Origin: Acidobacteriota bacterium
GTDB lineage: Bacteria; Acidobacteriota; Vicinamibacteria; Vicinamibacterales; UBA2999
Assembly: GCA_016871195.1 (NCBI GenBank)
Contig: VFZN01000007.1
Coordinates: 62,001-126,000 of the forward strand
Reading direction: 5' to 3'
Length of the DNA: 64,000 bases
This document shows, piece after piece, positions 18,493 through 26,616 of this stretch. The notes beneath the pieces are model-generated. The model saw only the letters and a program-made list of their open reading frames with translations. It was not told where the DNA came from and did not search any database. A program made the position numbers and the translations under genes. Position 1 is the first letter of the stretch, and each line of letters starts with the position of its first letter.

Positions 18493-19235
18493 GCCGGCGG
18501 AACGCCGAACCACCATAGCCGCAGGGACTGCGTCTTCACGCGGTGGCCGCGCACGGCGAGCGCCAGTCGGTGACGCGCGGTGGGTGAGGCGAGGAAGAAC
18601 TGCCAGTGCGCTGCCGTGTCTGGCTGTCGGGGGTCAAGCGTCAGCACTGGTGGCTGGTGCGGATCGAGGTGAAACGAAAACTGGTCAAGGGGAATGGAAA
18701 GGCCGAGGCCGCGGGCCTTGATGTAGGCCTCCTTCAGCGTCCAGAAGTCGAAGAAGACTGACACCTGCCTGTCCGGGGGCTGCGCATGCAGTTCGCGGAC
18801 TTCGTCTGGCGCGAAGAAGCGGTTTGGAATGTCTTGGGTGATCACGCGCGCGGTGTCTTCCACGTCGATGCCCAGCTCGCGCGTGGCGCTGATGGCCACG
18901 GCGACGAGTCCGGGCGTGTGCGACACAGTGAAGCCCAGGTCGCGCCGGTGCCCGGACGCCAGCGTCGGGCGCCCATGTGGTTCCAAAGCGAAGGCAACAG
19001 CGGACGGCGACAGCGCCAGGGCCTGCCCCAGCAGATGTCGGGCCAGTCCCCGGCCAACCACGAAACGTTCGCGGTCGCCGGGCATGCGATATCGCTGCTC
19101 GCGCACGTTCTCTTGGGCAGACAGCACAGCTCGCAGCGAGGGTAGGGCGGCGCTCACCTCGGGGGCATCGTGCGCGGCCAGCACCACATGCACCGTCGTG
19201 TCGAGTGCGTCGAGTGTGGGCAGGGCAGGCATCAT
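18489..19235 (-). CDS. 4'-phosphopantetheinyl transferase (Sfp/PptT class)
   Basis: Transfers phosphopantetheine from CoA to apo-carrier proteins. The 248-residue length and full signature support the Sfp class: GRGLARHLLGQ, FTVSHTPGLVAVA, GIDVEDT (Mg ligands Asp/Glu) and FWTLKEAYIKARGLGL. It is overlapped at both ends by ATGA quartets: start with the VTT membrane gene, stop with the PptH-like phosphoesterase. No NRPS or PKS gene lies in the window, so carrier-protein partners are elsewhere. Confidence 0.92.
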   Translation of the reverse strand: MMPALPTLDALDTTVHVVLAAHDAPEVSAALPSLRAVLSAQENVREQRYRMPGDRERFVVGRGLARHLLGQALALSPSAVAFALEPHGRPTLASGHRRDLGFTVSHTPGLVAVAISATRELGIDVEDTARVITQDIPNRFFAPDEVRELHAQPPDRQVSVFFDFWTLKEAYIKARGLGLSIPLDQFSFHLDPHQPPVLTLDPRQPDTAAHWQFFLASPTARHRLALAVRGHRVKTQSLRLWWFGVPPA

Positions 19236-19831
19236 GGCGTGTCCTCTGGGCTCGGCCCAGGACGCCGCCGCATCAGCACCCAGAGCGCGAGGCCCACGGG
19301 CACGCTCAGCAGCACGACGACCCCGACGGCGGTGACATGCTCCTGCAGTACGGCCCAGGCCCGCTCACCGTACCGCACGGCCAGCCACCCGGCGATGAGG
19401 TAGCGCAGGCCACGCCCGGTCGCTACGCTCAGCGCCAGGCGCGACGCCGGCATCCCCGACAGTCCAGCCATCACGACGCACAGCTTGAACGGCGTCGGCG
19501 GGGGCAGCATGGCCGGCACGATGACCCCGGCCATGCCGTAGCGATGCGTGATGTGGCGCACCTGGTCGAGGGTCGCGTCGCTGAACCCTCGCTGCAGCAC
19601 GGCGGCGCCTCCCCTTGCGGCCACGACGTGCAGCAGCAGGCATCCCAGCACCGAACCCAGCGTCGTCGTGGTGGCGTACCACAGCATCCAGTCGGGTTGC
19701 CGTGTGCTGAGAACAACCACGAGCACGTCGTTCACCTGCGGAAACGATAGGAACGACGAGTCGAGCAGCGCAATCAGGGCGAGGCCCGGCCCCCCGAGGC
19801 GCTCGGCCCACGCGGCGAGGGCCTCAAGCAC
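19232..19831 (-). CDS. VTT/DedA-related membrane protein (YqaA type)
   Basis: 199 residues with about four to five hydrophobic segments. The family landmark GLALIALLDSSFLSFP at the N-terminus, a polar re-entrant region with PAMLPPPTPFKL and the C-terminal TM segment VVVLLSVPVGLALWVLM fit YqaA-like members of the VTT (DedA/SNARE-associated) superfamily, whose members are implicated in lipid scrambling or transport. Start is GTG at 19831. First gene of the three-gene operon with the phosphopantetheinyl transferase and PptH-like genes; the functional link is unclear. Confidence 0.82.
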   Translation of the reverse strand: MLEALAAWAERLGGPGLALIALLDSSFLSFPQVNDVLVVVLSTRQPDWMLWYATTTTLGSVLGCLLLHVVAARGGAAVLQRGFSDATLDQVRHITHRYGMAGVIVPAMLPPPTPFKLCVVMAGLSGMPASRLALSVATGRGLRYLIAGWLAVRYGERAWAVLQEHVTAVGVVVLLSVPVGLALWVLMRRRPGPSPEDTP

Positions 19832-19928
19832 ACGGGCACCCGCAGGGGGAGTGAGGTGCCCACCGGTTTGACATGGCGGGGACGTGGAGAGCGGGACGTG
19901 CGTCGATCACAAGTGACGGTCAAATCTT

Positions 19929-20606
19929 ATGCGAAGCGCCCTGCGTCTCTCTTCCCTTGTCCTGCTCGTCGTGATCGGCCTCCAGTCCGTGCTGATGGCT
20001 CAGCGGAAGCATCCGGTCAGCGGGCGCGTTATTGCCCCGGTGATGGGAGTGGGTGGCGCCGGCTGGCTCGAACGTCCTGAACGCGAAGACGAAGAGCAGA
20101 CGTCACGCGCTGTCGCGGCCATGACGCTGCGTCCGGGCATGGTTGTGGCCGACATCGGCGCAGGATCGGGCTATTACTCGGTGCGGATGGCGCGGGCCGT
20201 TGGGCCCGAGGGGCGCGTGTATGCCACCGACATTCAGCAGGGCATGCTCGACATTATCGCGCGTCGGGTGTCGCGCGACCGGTTGCCGCAGATCGTGCCG
20301 GTGCTGTCCGCCGAAGACGATCCGCGGCTGCCGCCCGCCTCTGTCGACCTCGCGCTGATGGTTGACGTGTATCACGAACTGGCCGAGCCTCAGGCATTCA
20401 TACGCCGCCTGAAAGCCGCCCTCAAACCGGACGGGCGTCTGGTCCTCATCGAATTCCGGAAGGAAGACGCGTCGGTACCGATTCGTACGGAGCACAAAAT
20501 GAGCGTGGCCCAGGTCCGGCAGGAACTGGGCGCCGACGGCTTCGACATTGCCGAGGTGATCGATGTGCTGCCGTGGCAGCACATCATCGTCCTGAAGGCG
20601 CGTTGA
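19929..20606 (+). CDS. Exported class I SAM-dependent methyltransferase
   Basis: 225 residues. Motif I VVADIGAGSGYYSVRMA, acidic VYATDIQQGM, and VDLALMVDVYHEL followed by KPDGRLVLIEFR define a methyltransferase. The first 25 residues (LSSLVLLVVIGLQSVLMAQ) form a convincing Sec signal, unusual for an enzyme that needs cytoplasmic SAM. I have seen such signal-bearing methyltransferases annotated in Acidobacteriota and planctomycetes. The substrate is unknown. TTGACA at 19868 is a possible -35 without a good -10 partner. Confidence 0.82.
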   Translation: MRSALRLSSLVLLVVIGLQSVLMAQRKHPVSGRVIAPVMGVGGAGWLERPEREDEEQTSRAVAAMTLRPGMVVADIGAGSGYYSVRMARAVGPEGRVYATDIQQGMLDIIARRVSRDRLPQIVPVLSAEDDPRLPPASVDLALMVDVYHELAEPQAFIRRLKAALKPDGRLVLIEFRKEDASVPIRTEHKMSVAQVRQELGADGFDIAEVIDVLPWQHIIVLKAR

Positions 20607-20724
20607 CGATCGCTCTCGCGCGTCAGTTGACGGTCGACACATCACGAGCGGAACGCCCGCAGGCGTGACATGGCGGTGTTGATGGGGCTCCACCACGGTC
20701 GAGTCCTCGGCAGCGGCTTCCTGA

Positions 20725-22419
20725 TTACATTTTCGGTGGCACCCGTTTCCGCGTCGCCTGCTCGAACGCATACGCCAGGCCCACCACCTTCGGATCGTCG
20801 CAGTGACCGCCGACGAGGCTGATCCCGAATGGGCGGGTCGGCTCCTGAGATCCTCGAGCTCCCTCGCTGTAATTGATGACCATGCCGAAGGGGACCACGA
20901 CAATCGGGTAGCCCGCTTTCGAGGCATAGGTAGCGCCGGACGATCCCGGGAAGAGGATCGCATCGAGCTTGTGGGTGGCGATCACCGCGTCGAGGCCCTG
21001 TTCGCGCGTTAGCAGCAGGTCGGCCTTCCGGTCCCGGGTATAGCGGGCCTGGTCCTTTACCAGGTCGGCGCTGTCAGCGAAATCGAGGCGGCCCTGGCCA
21101 TAGCGCATTGAGCCGCGCGCCCGGTTGGCCACATTCCACGCGCGCAACTCACTGAATGTCTTCACCGGCGCGGTCGGGCCCAGCGACGAGAGCCACAGGT
21201 TGAAGTCACGTTTCATGGTGTACCGAAGCACCTGCGAGCATAGGTCGTCGCTGGCGTTCCCCGAAAATGGTGCCTCGCAAATCGGGTGCGAGGTCAGGTT
21301 GCTGGCCGCGTCGGGCGCGATCATGCTCGGCAGGTCGGCCGGGTCGACAATCGCGGCACCGGCGGCCTTGAGGGCCGCAATGGCCGCCTCCATCGAGGCG
21401 AGTTCGTCGGGCGTGAGACCGGGGAACGGCCGTGCGCGGCCGGGAAACTCGCGCGCCGTGTAGAGGCCGGCCCGCGGGACCCCGATCCGTGCGCCCTTCA
21501 GTGCATCAGCCTTCAGAAACGGCGTGTAATCATTGCCAGCCGGCGCGGTGCACTCGGTCGTGCGCGGGTCGCGGCTGTCGGGCAGGCCTTCCATCACGCC
21601 GAGCATGAGGGCCGCATCGGTCACGGTCTTCGTCATCGGCCCGGCGGTATCCTGATCCAGTGACAGGGGGACGATGCCGTGGCGGCTGATGCGCCCGGTG
21701 GAGGGCCGGATGCCGACGAGCATGCTGGCGTTCGACGGGCCTTCGATCGAGCCACCCGTGCTGGTACCAACGTTGGCGGCCCACAGGTTGGCGGCCACGC
21801 CTCCTCCGGAGCTTGAGCCGCTCACCTCGAGCACCGGCGTCCCATCGTCGTTGGCGTGTGGATCGTAGGGGTTGTAGCTCTGGCCCGACGCGGCGTTGTA
21901 GCCCCCGGGGCGGACGGCGTCGCCGAACCATCCCGCCAGTTCGCTCATGGTTGACTTGGCGATGATGATGGCACCGGCCTTCCTGAGGTTGGTGACGAGG
22001 GTGGCCTCGTACGGGGCGCGGAAGTGACGGAAGGCGAGCATGCCGCCGGTCGTCGGCATGTCGTCGGTGGTCATGATGTTGTCCTTGAGCGCCACGGGAA
22101 TGCCGTGGAGCGGCCCGCGCAGTGTGCCGGCGGCGCGCTCGCGATCGAGAACGTCCGCTTCGACGAGGGCCCGCGGATTAACCGAGACGGCCACGTTGAG
22201 GCGGTCTTCGTAGAGACCGATACGTGTGAGGTACTCGGTGACGAGGGCACGGGATGTCGTGCGCCCGTCGCGCATGGCCGCCTGCATCTCGGGAATCGAC
22301 GCCTCGACGACGCTGAACGGTGCTGCTGGCGTCGGAGGGGCCGCAGGGCCCGCGCATGAAGCGGCCAGCGTCACGACGCCGAGCAGGGCAGCAGGGCGGA
22401 TGGAACAGCTCACGTGCAT
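20725..22419 (-). CDS. Lipoprotein amidase of the amidase-signature family
   Basis: 564 residues. The lipobox LAASC near residue 20 predicts lipid anchoring. The Ser-cisSer-Lys triad is visible: Lys in PVALKDNIM, cis-Ser in SGSSSGGG, and the nucleophile Ser in STGGSIEGPS. Likely hydrolyses amide bonds in the periplasm; substrate unknown. ATG at 22419 was chosen because GGAGG lies four bases upstream and a TATGAT box lies at 22438-22443; the 45-codon upstream extension is arginine-rich and unlikely to be translated. Confidence 0.92.
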   Translation of the reverse strand: MHVSCSIRPAALLGVVTLAASCAGPAAPPTPAAPFSVVEASIPEMQAAMRDGRTTSRALVTEYLTRIGLYEDRLNVAVSVNPRALVEADVLDRERAAGTLRGPLHGIPVALKDNIMTTDDMPTTGGMLAFRHFRAPYEATLVTNLRKAGAIIIAKSTMSELAGWFGDAVRPGGYNAASGQSYNPYDPHANDDGTPVLEVSGSSSGGGVAANLWAANVGTSTGGSIEGPSNASMLVGIRPSTGRISRHGIVPLSLDQDTAGPMTKTVTDAALMLGVMEGLPDSRDPRTTECTAPAGNDYTPFLKADALKGARIGVPRAGLYTAREFPGRARPFPGLTPDELASMEAAIAALKAAGAAIVDPADLPSMIAPDAASNLTSHPICEAPFSGNASDDLCSQVLRYTMKRDFNLWLSSLGPTAPVKTFSELRAWNVANRARGSMRYGQGRLDFADSADLVKDQARYTRDRKADLLLTREQGLDAVIATHKLDAILFPGSSGATYASKAGYPIVVVPFGMVINYSEGARGSQEPTRPFGISLVGGHCDDPKVVGLAYAFEQATRKRVPPKM

Positions 22420-22437
22420 CGGGCCTCCATGATTGGG

Positions 22438-22443
22438 ATCATA
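22438..22443 (-). promoter_or_regulatory. Predicted -10 (TATGAT) of the amidase gene
   Basis: TATGAT matches five of six consensus positions on the minus strand, 18 bases before the amidase ATG. It leaves a short leader holding the GGAGG ribosome site. No clear -35. Confidence 0.45.
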
Positions 22444-22563
22444 GCGCGGCCGCTGACGCGCCCACGCGACACGTTGGCTGGTACCGGGGCGTGGCGACCG
22501 GATGCGACGGCCAGGGCACCGACGCCTCACACCGACCGCGCGTCGCACACTCACGTCGTGATC

Positions 22564-22569
22564 AATAAT
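22564..22569 (+). promoter_or_regulatory. Predicted -10 (AATAAT) of glpF-glpK
   Basis: AATAAT (five of six to consensus) ends eight bases before the glpF ATG at 22578. There is no Shine-Dalgarno sequence in the gap, consistent with a leaderless transcript. The rest of the 158-base divergent gap shows no operator-like repeat that I can see. Confidence 0.4.
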
Positions 22570-22577
22570 CCTCAGCC

Positions 22578-23348
22578 ATGCACAAAGATACGCTGGCTGA
22601 GTTCTTCGGCACGCTGGTTCTCATCGCGTTCGGTCTCGGGGTGGTCGCGCAGACGGTGCTCAGTCGCGATGCCAACGGGTCGTTTCTCGCTATCAACCTG
22701 TGCTGGGGGCTGGCCGTCATGCTCGGGGTCTATGCGTCTGGCGGGGTGTCGGGCGGGCACCTCAATCCGGCGGTGACCATCGCGCTCGCTGTCCGGCGGG
22801 GGTTTCCCTGGCACAAGGTGCCGGTCTTCGTGCTGGCGCAGGTCGCTGGTGCCTTTGCCGGGGCCGCGCTCGTGTTCGCGGTCTATCACGACGCGCTGAC
22901 CGCCTTTGACGGCGGCGTGCGACAGGTCGACGGGGCAGTGGCCACGGCCGGCATCTTTTCCACAGGGCCGCAGCCCTTCCTCTCCCTGATGGGCGGCTTC
23001 ATCGACCAGATGGTCGGCACGGCGCTGCTGATGATCGGCGTGCTTGCCATCGGGGACCGCCGCAATTCGGGGCCACCTGCCTGGATGGCGCCTCCGCTCG
23101 TTGGTGGACTGGTCGTCGCCATCGGCATGGCGTTTGGCTATAACGCCGGCTATGCGATCAATCCCGCCCGGGACTTCGGGCCGCGCCTCTTCACGGCCCT
23201 CGCCGGCTGGGGCCCCGCTGTGTTCACGACGGGACACGGCTTCTGGTGGGTGCCGATTGCCGGCCCCATCGTCGGCGCCATCATCGGCGCCGTGGCGTAC
23301 GACCTGTGCATCGGAGCGAGTCTGGAAGGGCGAGGGGAGCAGGCATGA
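22578..23348 (+). CDS. glpF: Aquaglyceroporin (glycerol uptake facilitator)
   Basis: MIP-family channel of 256 residues with six TM segments. NPA motifs are in [11 protein letters not shown] and [15 protein letters not shown]; the Asp after the second NPAR is the glycerol-facilitator signature. It overlaps glycerol kinase by four bases (ATGA), so imported glycerol is phosphorylated by the adjacent product. Confidence 0.93.
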   Translation: MHKDTLAEFFGTLVLIAFGLGVVAQTVLSRDANGSFLAINLCWGLAVMLGVYASGGVSGGHLNPAVTIALAVRRGFPWHKVPVFVLAQVAGAFAGAALVFAVYHDALTAFDGGVRQVDGAVATAGIFSTGPQPFLSLMGGFIDQMVGTALLMIGVLAIGDRRNSGPPAWMAPPLVGGLVVAIGMAFGYNAGYAINPARDFGPRLFTALAGWGPAVFTTGHGFWWVPIAGPIVGAIIGAVAYDLCIGASLEGRGEQA

Positions 23349-24838
23349 GCCGCTATGTGATGGCCCTTGACCAGGGCACCACGTCGAGCCGCACGATCCT
23401 GTTTGATCACGGCGGCCGGATTGCGTCGATGTCGCAGCAGGAATTTCCCCAGCTGTTTCCGGGGCCTGGTCATGTCGAGCACGACCCCGAGGCGATTTGG
23501 TCGAGCCAGCTGCACACCGCACGTGATGCGATGGCGCGCATTCACGTCGCGCCTGAGGACATCGCCGCCATCGGCGTCACCAATCAACGTGAAACCACCG
23601 TGCTCTGGGACAAGGCGACTGGTCGGCCCGTCGCCAACGCGATCGTCTGGCAGAGCCGCGTGACCGCGCCCATCTGTGAGCGCCTGAAGGCGGCCGGCCA
23701 CGAGCCCATGGTGCGTCAGAAGACCGGGCTCGTCATCGATGCCTATTTTTCGGGCACCAAGATCAAGCACCTGCTCGATGCGCATGACGGCCTGCGGGCC
23801 CGCGCCGCGCGAGGGGAAATTCTCTTCGGCACCATCGATACATTCCTCGTCTGGCGCCTGACGGGTGGGGCCGTGCACGTGACCGATGTCAGCAACGCCA
23901 GCCGCACGCTGTTGTTCAACATTCACACGCAGCAGTGGGACGACGAACTGCTGGCCCTGCTCGACGTGCCGCGCGCTATGCTGCCCGAGGTGCGCGACTC
24001 GAGTGAGGTCTACGGTACCACGGCCCGGAACATCTTCGGCACGCCCATCCCGGTCGCGGGCATTGCGGGCGACCAGCAGGCGGCGCTCTTCGGACAGGCG
24101 TGTTTCGAACCGGGCAGCGCCAAGAACACCTATGGCACCGGCTGCTTCATGTTGCTCAATACCGGGGCCACGCCCGTGCCGTCTGAGCACGGCCTGCTCA
24201 CCACCATCGGGTGGCGGATCGGAGGCCAGACCACGTACGCGTTGGAAGGCTCGGTGTTTGTGGCGGGGGCGGCGGTGCAGTGGCTCCGCGACGGATTGCA
24301 GGCTATTGAGACCTCCGCCGGTGTCGAATTGCTGATGGCTCAGGTAAACGACACCGACGGCGTCTATCTCGTGCCCGCCTTCGTCGGGCTCGGGGCACCC
24401 TACTGGGATCCGCATGCCCGAGGCACCCTCGTGGGGCTGACGCGGAACACACGCATGGCGCACATCGCCAGGGCCGCCGTCGAGGCGATGGCGTATCAGA
24501 CCCGCGATGTGCTGCAGGTGATGCAGCAGGAATCGCACCTCCCGCTGCTCAGCCTGAAGGTGGACGGCGGTGCTGCGGCCAACGCCATGTTGCTGCAGTT
24601 CCAGGCCGACCTGCTCAACGTGCCGGTGCGTCGGCCCGTCGTGGCCGAGACGACGGCGCTCGGGGCCGCCTACCTCGCGGGCCTCGCTGTCGGCTACTGG
24701 CAGGGGCTGGATGATGTGGCGCGCAACTGGGCGCTTGACCGCGAGTTCCGGCCGGCCATGCCGGTGGCCGAACGCGAACGGCTGTATGCCGGCTGGTGCC
24801 GGGCGGTCGAACGGTCGCGCGACTGGGCGCGCGACTGA
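23345..24838 (+). CDS. glpK: Glycerol kinase
   Basis: FGGY kinase of 497 residues converting glycerol to sn-glycerol 3-phosphate with ATP. Opening [29 protein letters not shown], the phosphate loop [15 protein letters not shown] and [15 protein letters not shown] are typical. The start overlaps the glpF stop and begins [11 protein letters not shown] as expected. No glycerol-3-phosphate dehydrogenase or GlpR gene is nearby. Confidence 0.97.
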   Translation: MSRYVMALDQGTTSSRTILFDHGGRIASMSQQEFPQLFPGPGHVEHDPEAIWSSQLHTARDAMARIHVAPEDIAAIGVTNQRETTVLWDKATGRPVANAIVWQSRVTAPICERLKAAGHEPMVRQKTGLVIDAYFSGTKIKHLLDAHDGLRARAARGEILFGTIDTFLVWRLTGGAVHVTDVSNASRTLLFNIHTQQWDDELLALLDVPRAMLPEVRDSSEVYGTTARNIFGTPIPVAGIAGDQQAALFGQACFEPGSAKNTYGTGCFMLLNTGATPVPSEHGLLTTIGWRIGGQTTYALEGSVFVAGAAVQWLRDGLQAIETSAGVELLMAQVNDTDGVYLVPAFVGLGAPYWDPHARGTLVGLTRNTRMAHIARAAVEAMAYQTRDVLQVMQQESHLPLLSLKVDGGAAANAMLLQFQADLLNVPVRRPVVAETTALGAAYLAGLAVGYWQGLDDVARNWALDREFRPAMPVAERERLYAGWCRAVERSRDWARD

Positions 24839-24851
24839 TCGCCCACGCCGC

Positions 24852-25793
24852 CTATTGCGGGAAGAGCTGCTCGCGGGCCCATTCGTTGCGGCCCGCGAGG
24901 TGATAGACAAGCGTACGAGCCACCTCGGGCATGTACACCGCCGAGGGAATGAACGCACTGAACCCAAACTGCTGTGCGTCATCGATGCCCCACGCACCGA
25001 GCTGGTGCGCATCAGGCGATGCGACTTCGCTGGCGTTGAGGCGTTGCGCCAGCGCGGGGTCGGCTTCGACGGGCAGCAGCAGCCGCATCTGCAGCCCGCT
25101 GCCTAGGTCGGGGTGCTGCGCCGCAGCGTCGAGCTCGAGGCGTGACGGCCGCCCCTGGGCAAAGTCGAGGTCGGCCGAGAGACGATGGCGGTCGCTCGAG
25201 GCCCTCACCCAGGGCCGCGGCTCGAGGTGTACCAGCTGCGCCAGTTGCTCGGGCGTGAACGGACTGGGACCCTGGCCACGCTCGCGATAGACGGCATCGA
25301 CGTTCACCAGTTCGTCGTGCTTGCGGCGGCTGCCCGCCGTGGGATGCGCGGTCAGGGCTTGGTGGCCACCGAAAATACCCGCCAGCTCTGCGGCTTCGGC
25401 GTGCGCATCGGCCACCTGAAGTGCACAGGCATGGATGGCCAGCATGCGCGCCATCGGCCAGTTCTCGTCAGTGAGCGTGACCGACGCATGCAGGCGGATG
25501 GTGCCGGCCGACTGATCCGCGACATAGGCGCTGAGCGTCGACAGCGTGTTCATCGAGGCCAGACGTTCCCACGTGGTGGCCCCCATGGGCACGCCGCGCA
25601 GCAGGTCGGTCTCGACGTGCAGCGTGGTGGCCGGCACACCGTCGAGCAGCCGGTGCCGGTCGAGCCGCACCCGTTGGGCCAGGGGGCCGGCCCACCAGTC
25701 GAAGCCGCGGGGATGTCCCTCGAACCAGGGGAATTCCAGCTGCAGGCCGTCAATCAGAAAGTTGATGGTGTCGACTTCAATTTGCGATGTCAC
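24852..25793 (-). CDS. Unknown protein, possibly YbjN-like
   Basis: 313 residues from GTG 25793; ATG 25814 is an alternative. No catalytic motif. Segments such as LHVETDLLRGVPM, RLASMNTLSTLSAYV and LHASVTLTDENW, followed by helical stretches, recall large YbjN-domain proteins of the type III chaperone-like fold; this is a weak resemblance. The C-terminal half (SADLDFAQGRPSRLELDAAAQ) may be a second similar module. It overlaps the end of the SpoU methyltransferase gene by 17 bases, so it is cotranscribed with it. Confidence 0.5.
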   Translation of the reverse strand: MTSQIEVDTINFLIDGLQLEFPWFEGHPRGFDWWAGPLAQRVRLDRHRLLDGVPATTLHVETDLLRGVPMGATTWERLASMNTLSTLSAYVADQSAGTIRLHASVTLTDENWPMARMLAIHACALQVADAHAEAAELAGIFGGHQALTAHPTAGSRRKHDELVNVDAVYRERGQGPSPFTPEQLAQLVHLEPRPWVRASSDRHRLSADLDFAQGRPSRLELDAAAQHPDLGSGLQMRLLLPVEADPALAQRLNASEVASPDAHQLGAWGIDDAQQFGFSAFIPSAVYMPEVARTLVYHLAGRNEWAREQLFPQ

Positions 25794-26616
25794 GTTGGCG
25801 AGTCCACTCAGCATGATACAGACCGATCGACACGGCCGTCGCCACATTCAGTGAATCGACGCGTCCGGTCATCGGAATCGTGACCGTGATGTCGGCGGCA
25901 CGACGGGCGTCGGCTGAGAGGCCGTCACCTTCCGCGCCGGCCAGCAGGGCGAGCGGCTGGACGGGGCGTGACCACTCGGGCAGCGTGGCATCGGCTGGAG
26001 GCGTGGTGAGCGCCACGACACAGTACCCGCGGGCCCGCAGCCACGCCAGCGCTTCTGGCCACGTGTGTGCCTCGACGTATGGGACCTCGAGCGTGGCCCC
26101 CATCGACGTGCGGATGGCTTTCCGGTAGAGCGGGTCGCCGCAACCGGGCCCCAGCACAATCAGGTCGGCCCCCAGCGCGGCGGCACTGCGGAAGATGCCC
26201 CCGATGTTGTCGGGGTTGGTGATGCGTTCAAGCACCACGATGCAGCGGGCGAGGGCAGGCTCGATTGACTCGAGGGATGGTACCGCGGGCCGTCTTGCGA
26301 GGGCCAGGCAGCCCCGGTGCAGGTGGAATCCTGTCAGCGCCTGCCAGTGGTCGGCCGCGAGGCGATAGACCGTCAGATCGGAGGTGTCGCCGAGCTCCGG
26401 CGCCAGCAACGCCCATGCCGCCGGCGTCACCAGCACCGACTGCAGGGCAGCGTGCCAGCGTCCATCCTCTCGGGAGAGGGCCACCATCCGAGGCACAACC
26501 AGCCGGCCCTCGATGATGCAGAGGCCCTCGTGTTCGGGTGCGTGCGGGTGACTCACGGCTCGGTAGCCGGCGAGGCGCGGGTCGTCCCACGCCGGCACGT
26601 CGATTACTGATGCCAT
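25777..26616 (-). CDS. SpoU/TrmH-family RNA 2'-O-methyltransferase
   Basis: 279 residues. The trefoil-knot motifs of SPOUT enzymes are clear: NPDNIGGIFRSAAALGAD (motif 1), LLAGAEGDGLS (motif 2) and IPMTGRVDSLNVATAVSI (motif 3). The N-terminal substrate-binding region precedes them. Target (tRNA or rRNA) is not predictable. The start at ATG 26616 overlaps the NAD synthase stop by 13 bases; further upstream the frame runs inside that gene and is not credible. Confidence 0.9.
   Translation of the reverse strand: MASVIDVPAWDDPRLAGYRAVSHPHAPEHEGLCIIEGRLVVPRMVALSREDGRWHAALQSVLVTPAAWALLAPELGDTSDLTVYRLAADHWQALTGFHLHRGCLALARRPAVPSLESIEPALARCIVVLERITNPDNIGGIFRSAAALGADLIVLGPGCGDPLYRKAIRTSMGATLEVPYVEAHTWPEALAWLRARGYCVVALTTPPADATLPEWSRPVQPLALLAGAEGDGLSADARRAADITVTIPMTGRVDSLNVATAVSIGLYHAEWTRQRDIAN

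Noticed and set aside
23150-25012. A 620-codon minus-strand frame across glpF and glpK
   Set aside because: Shadow of two well-supported genes; no domain, signal or ribosome site.
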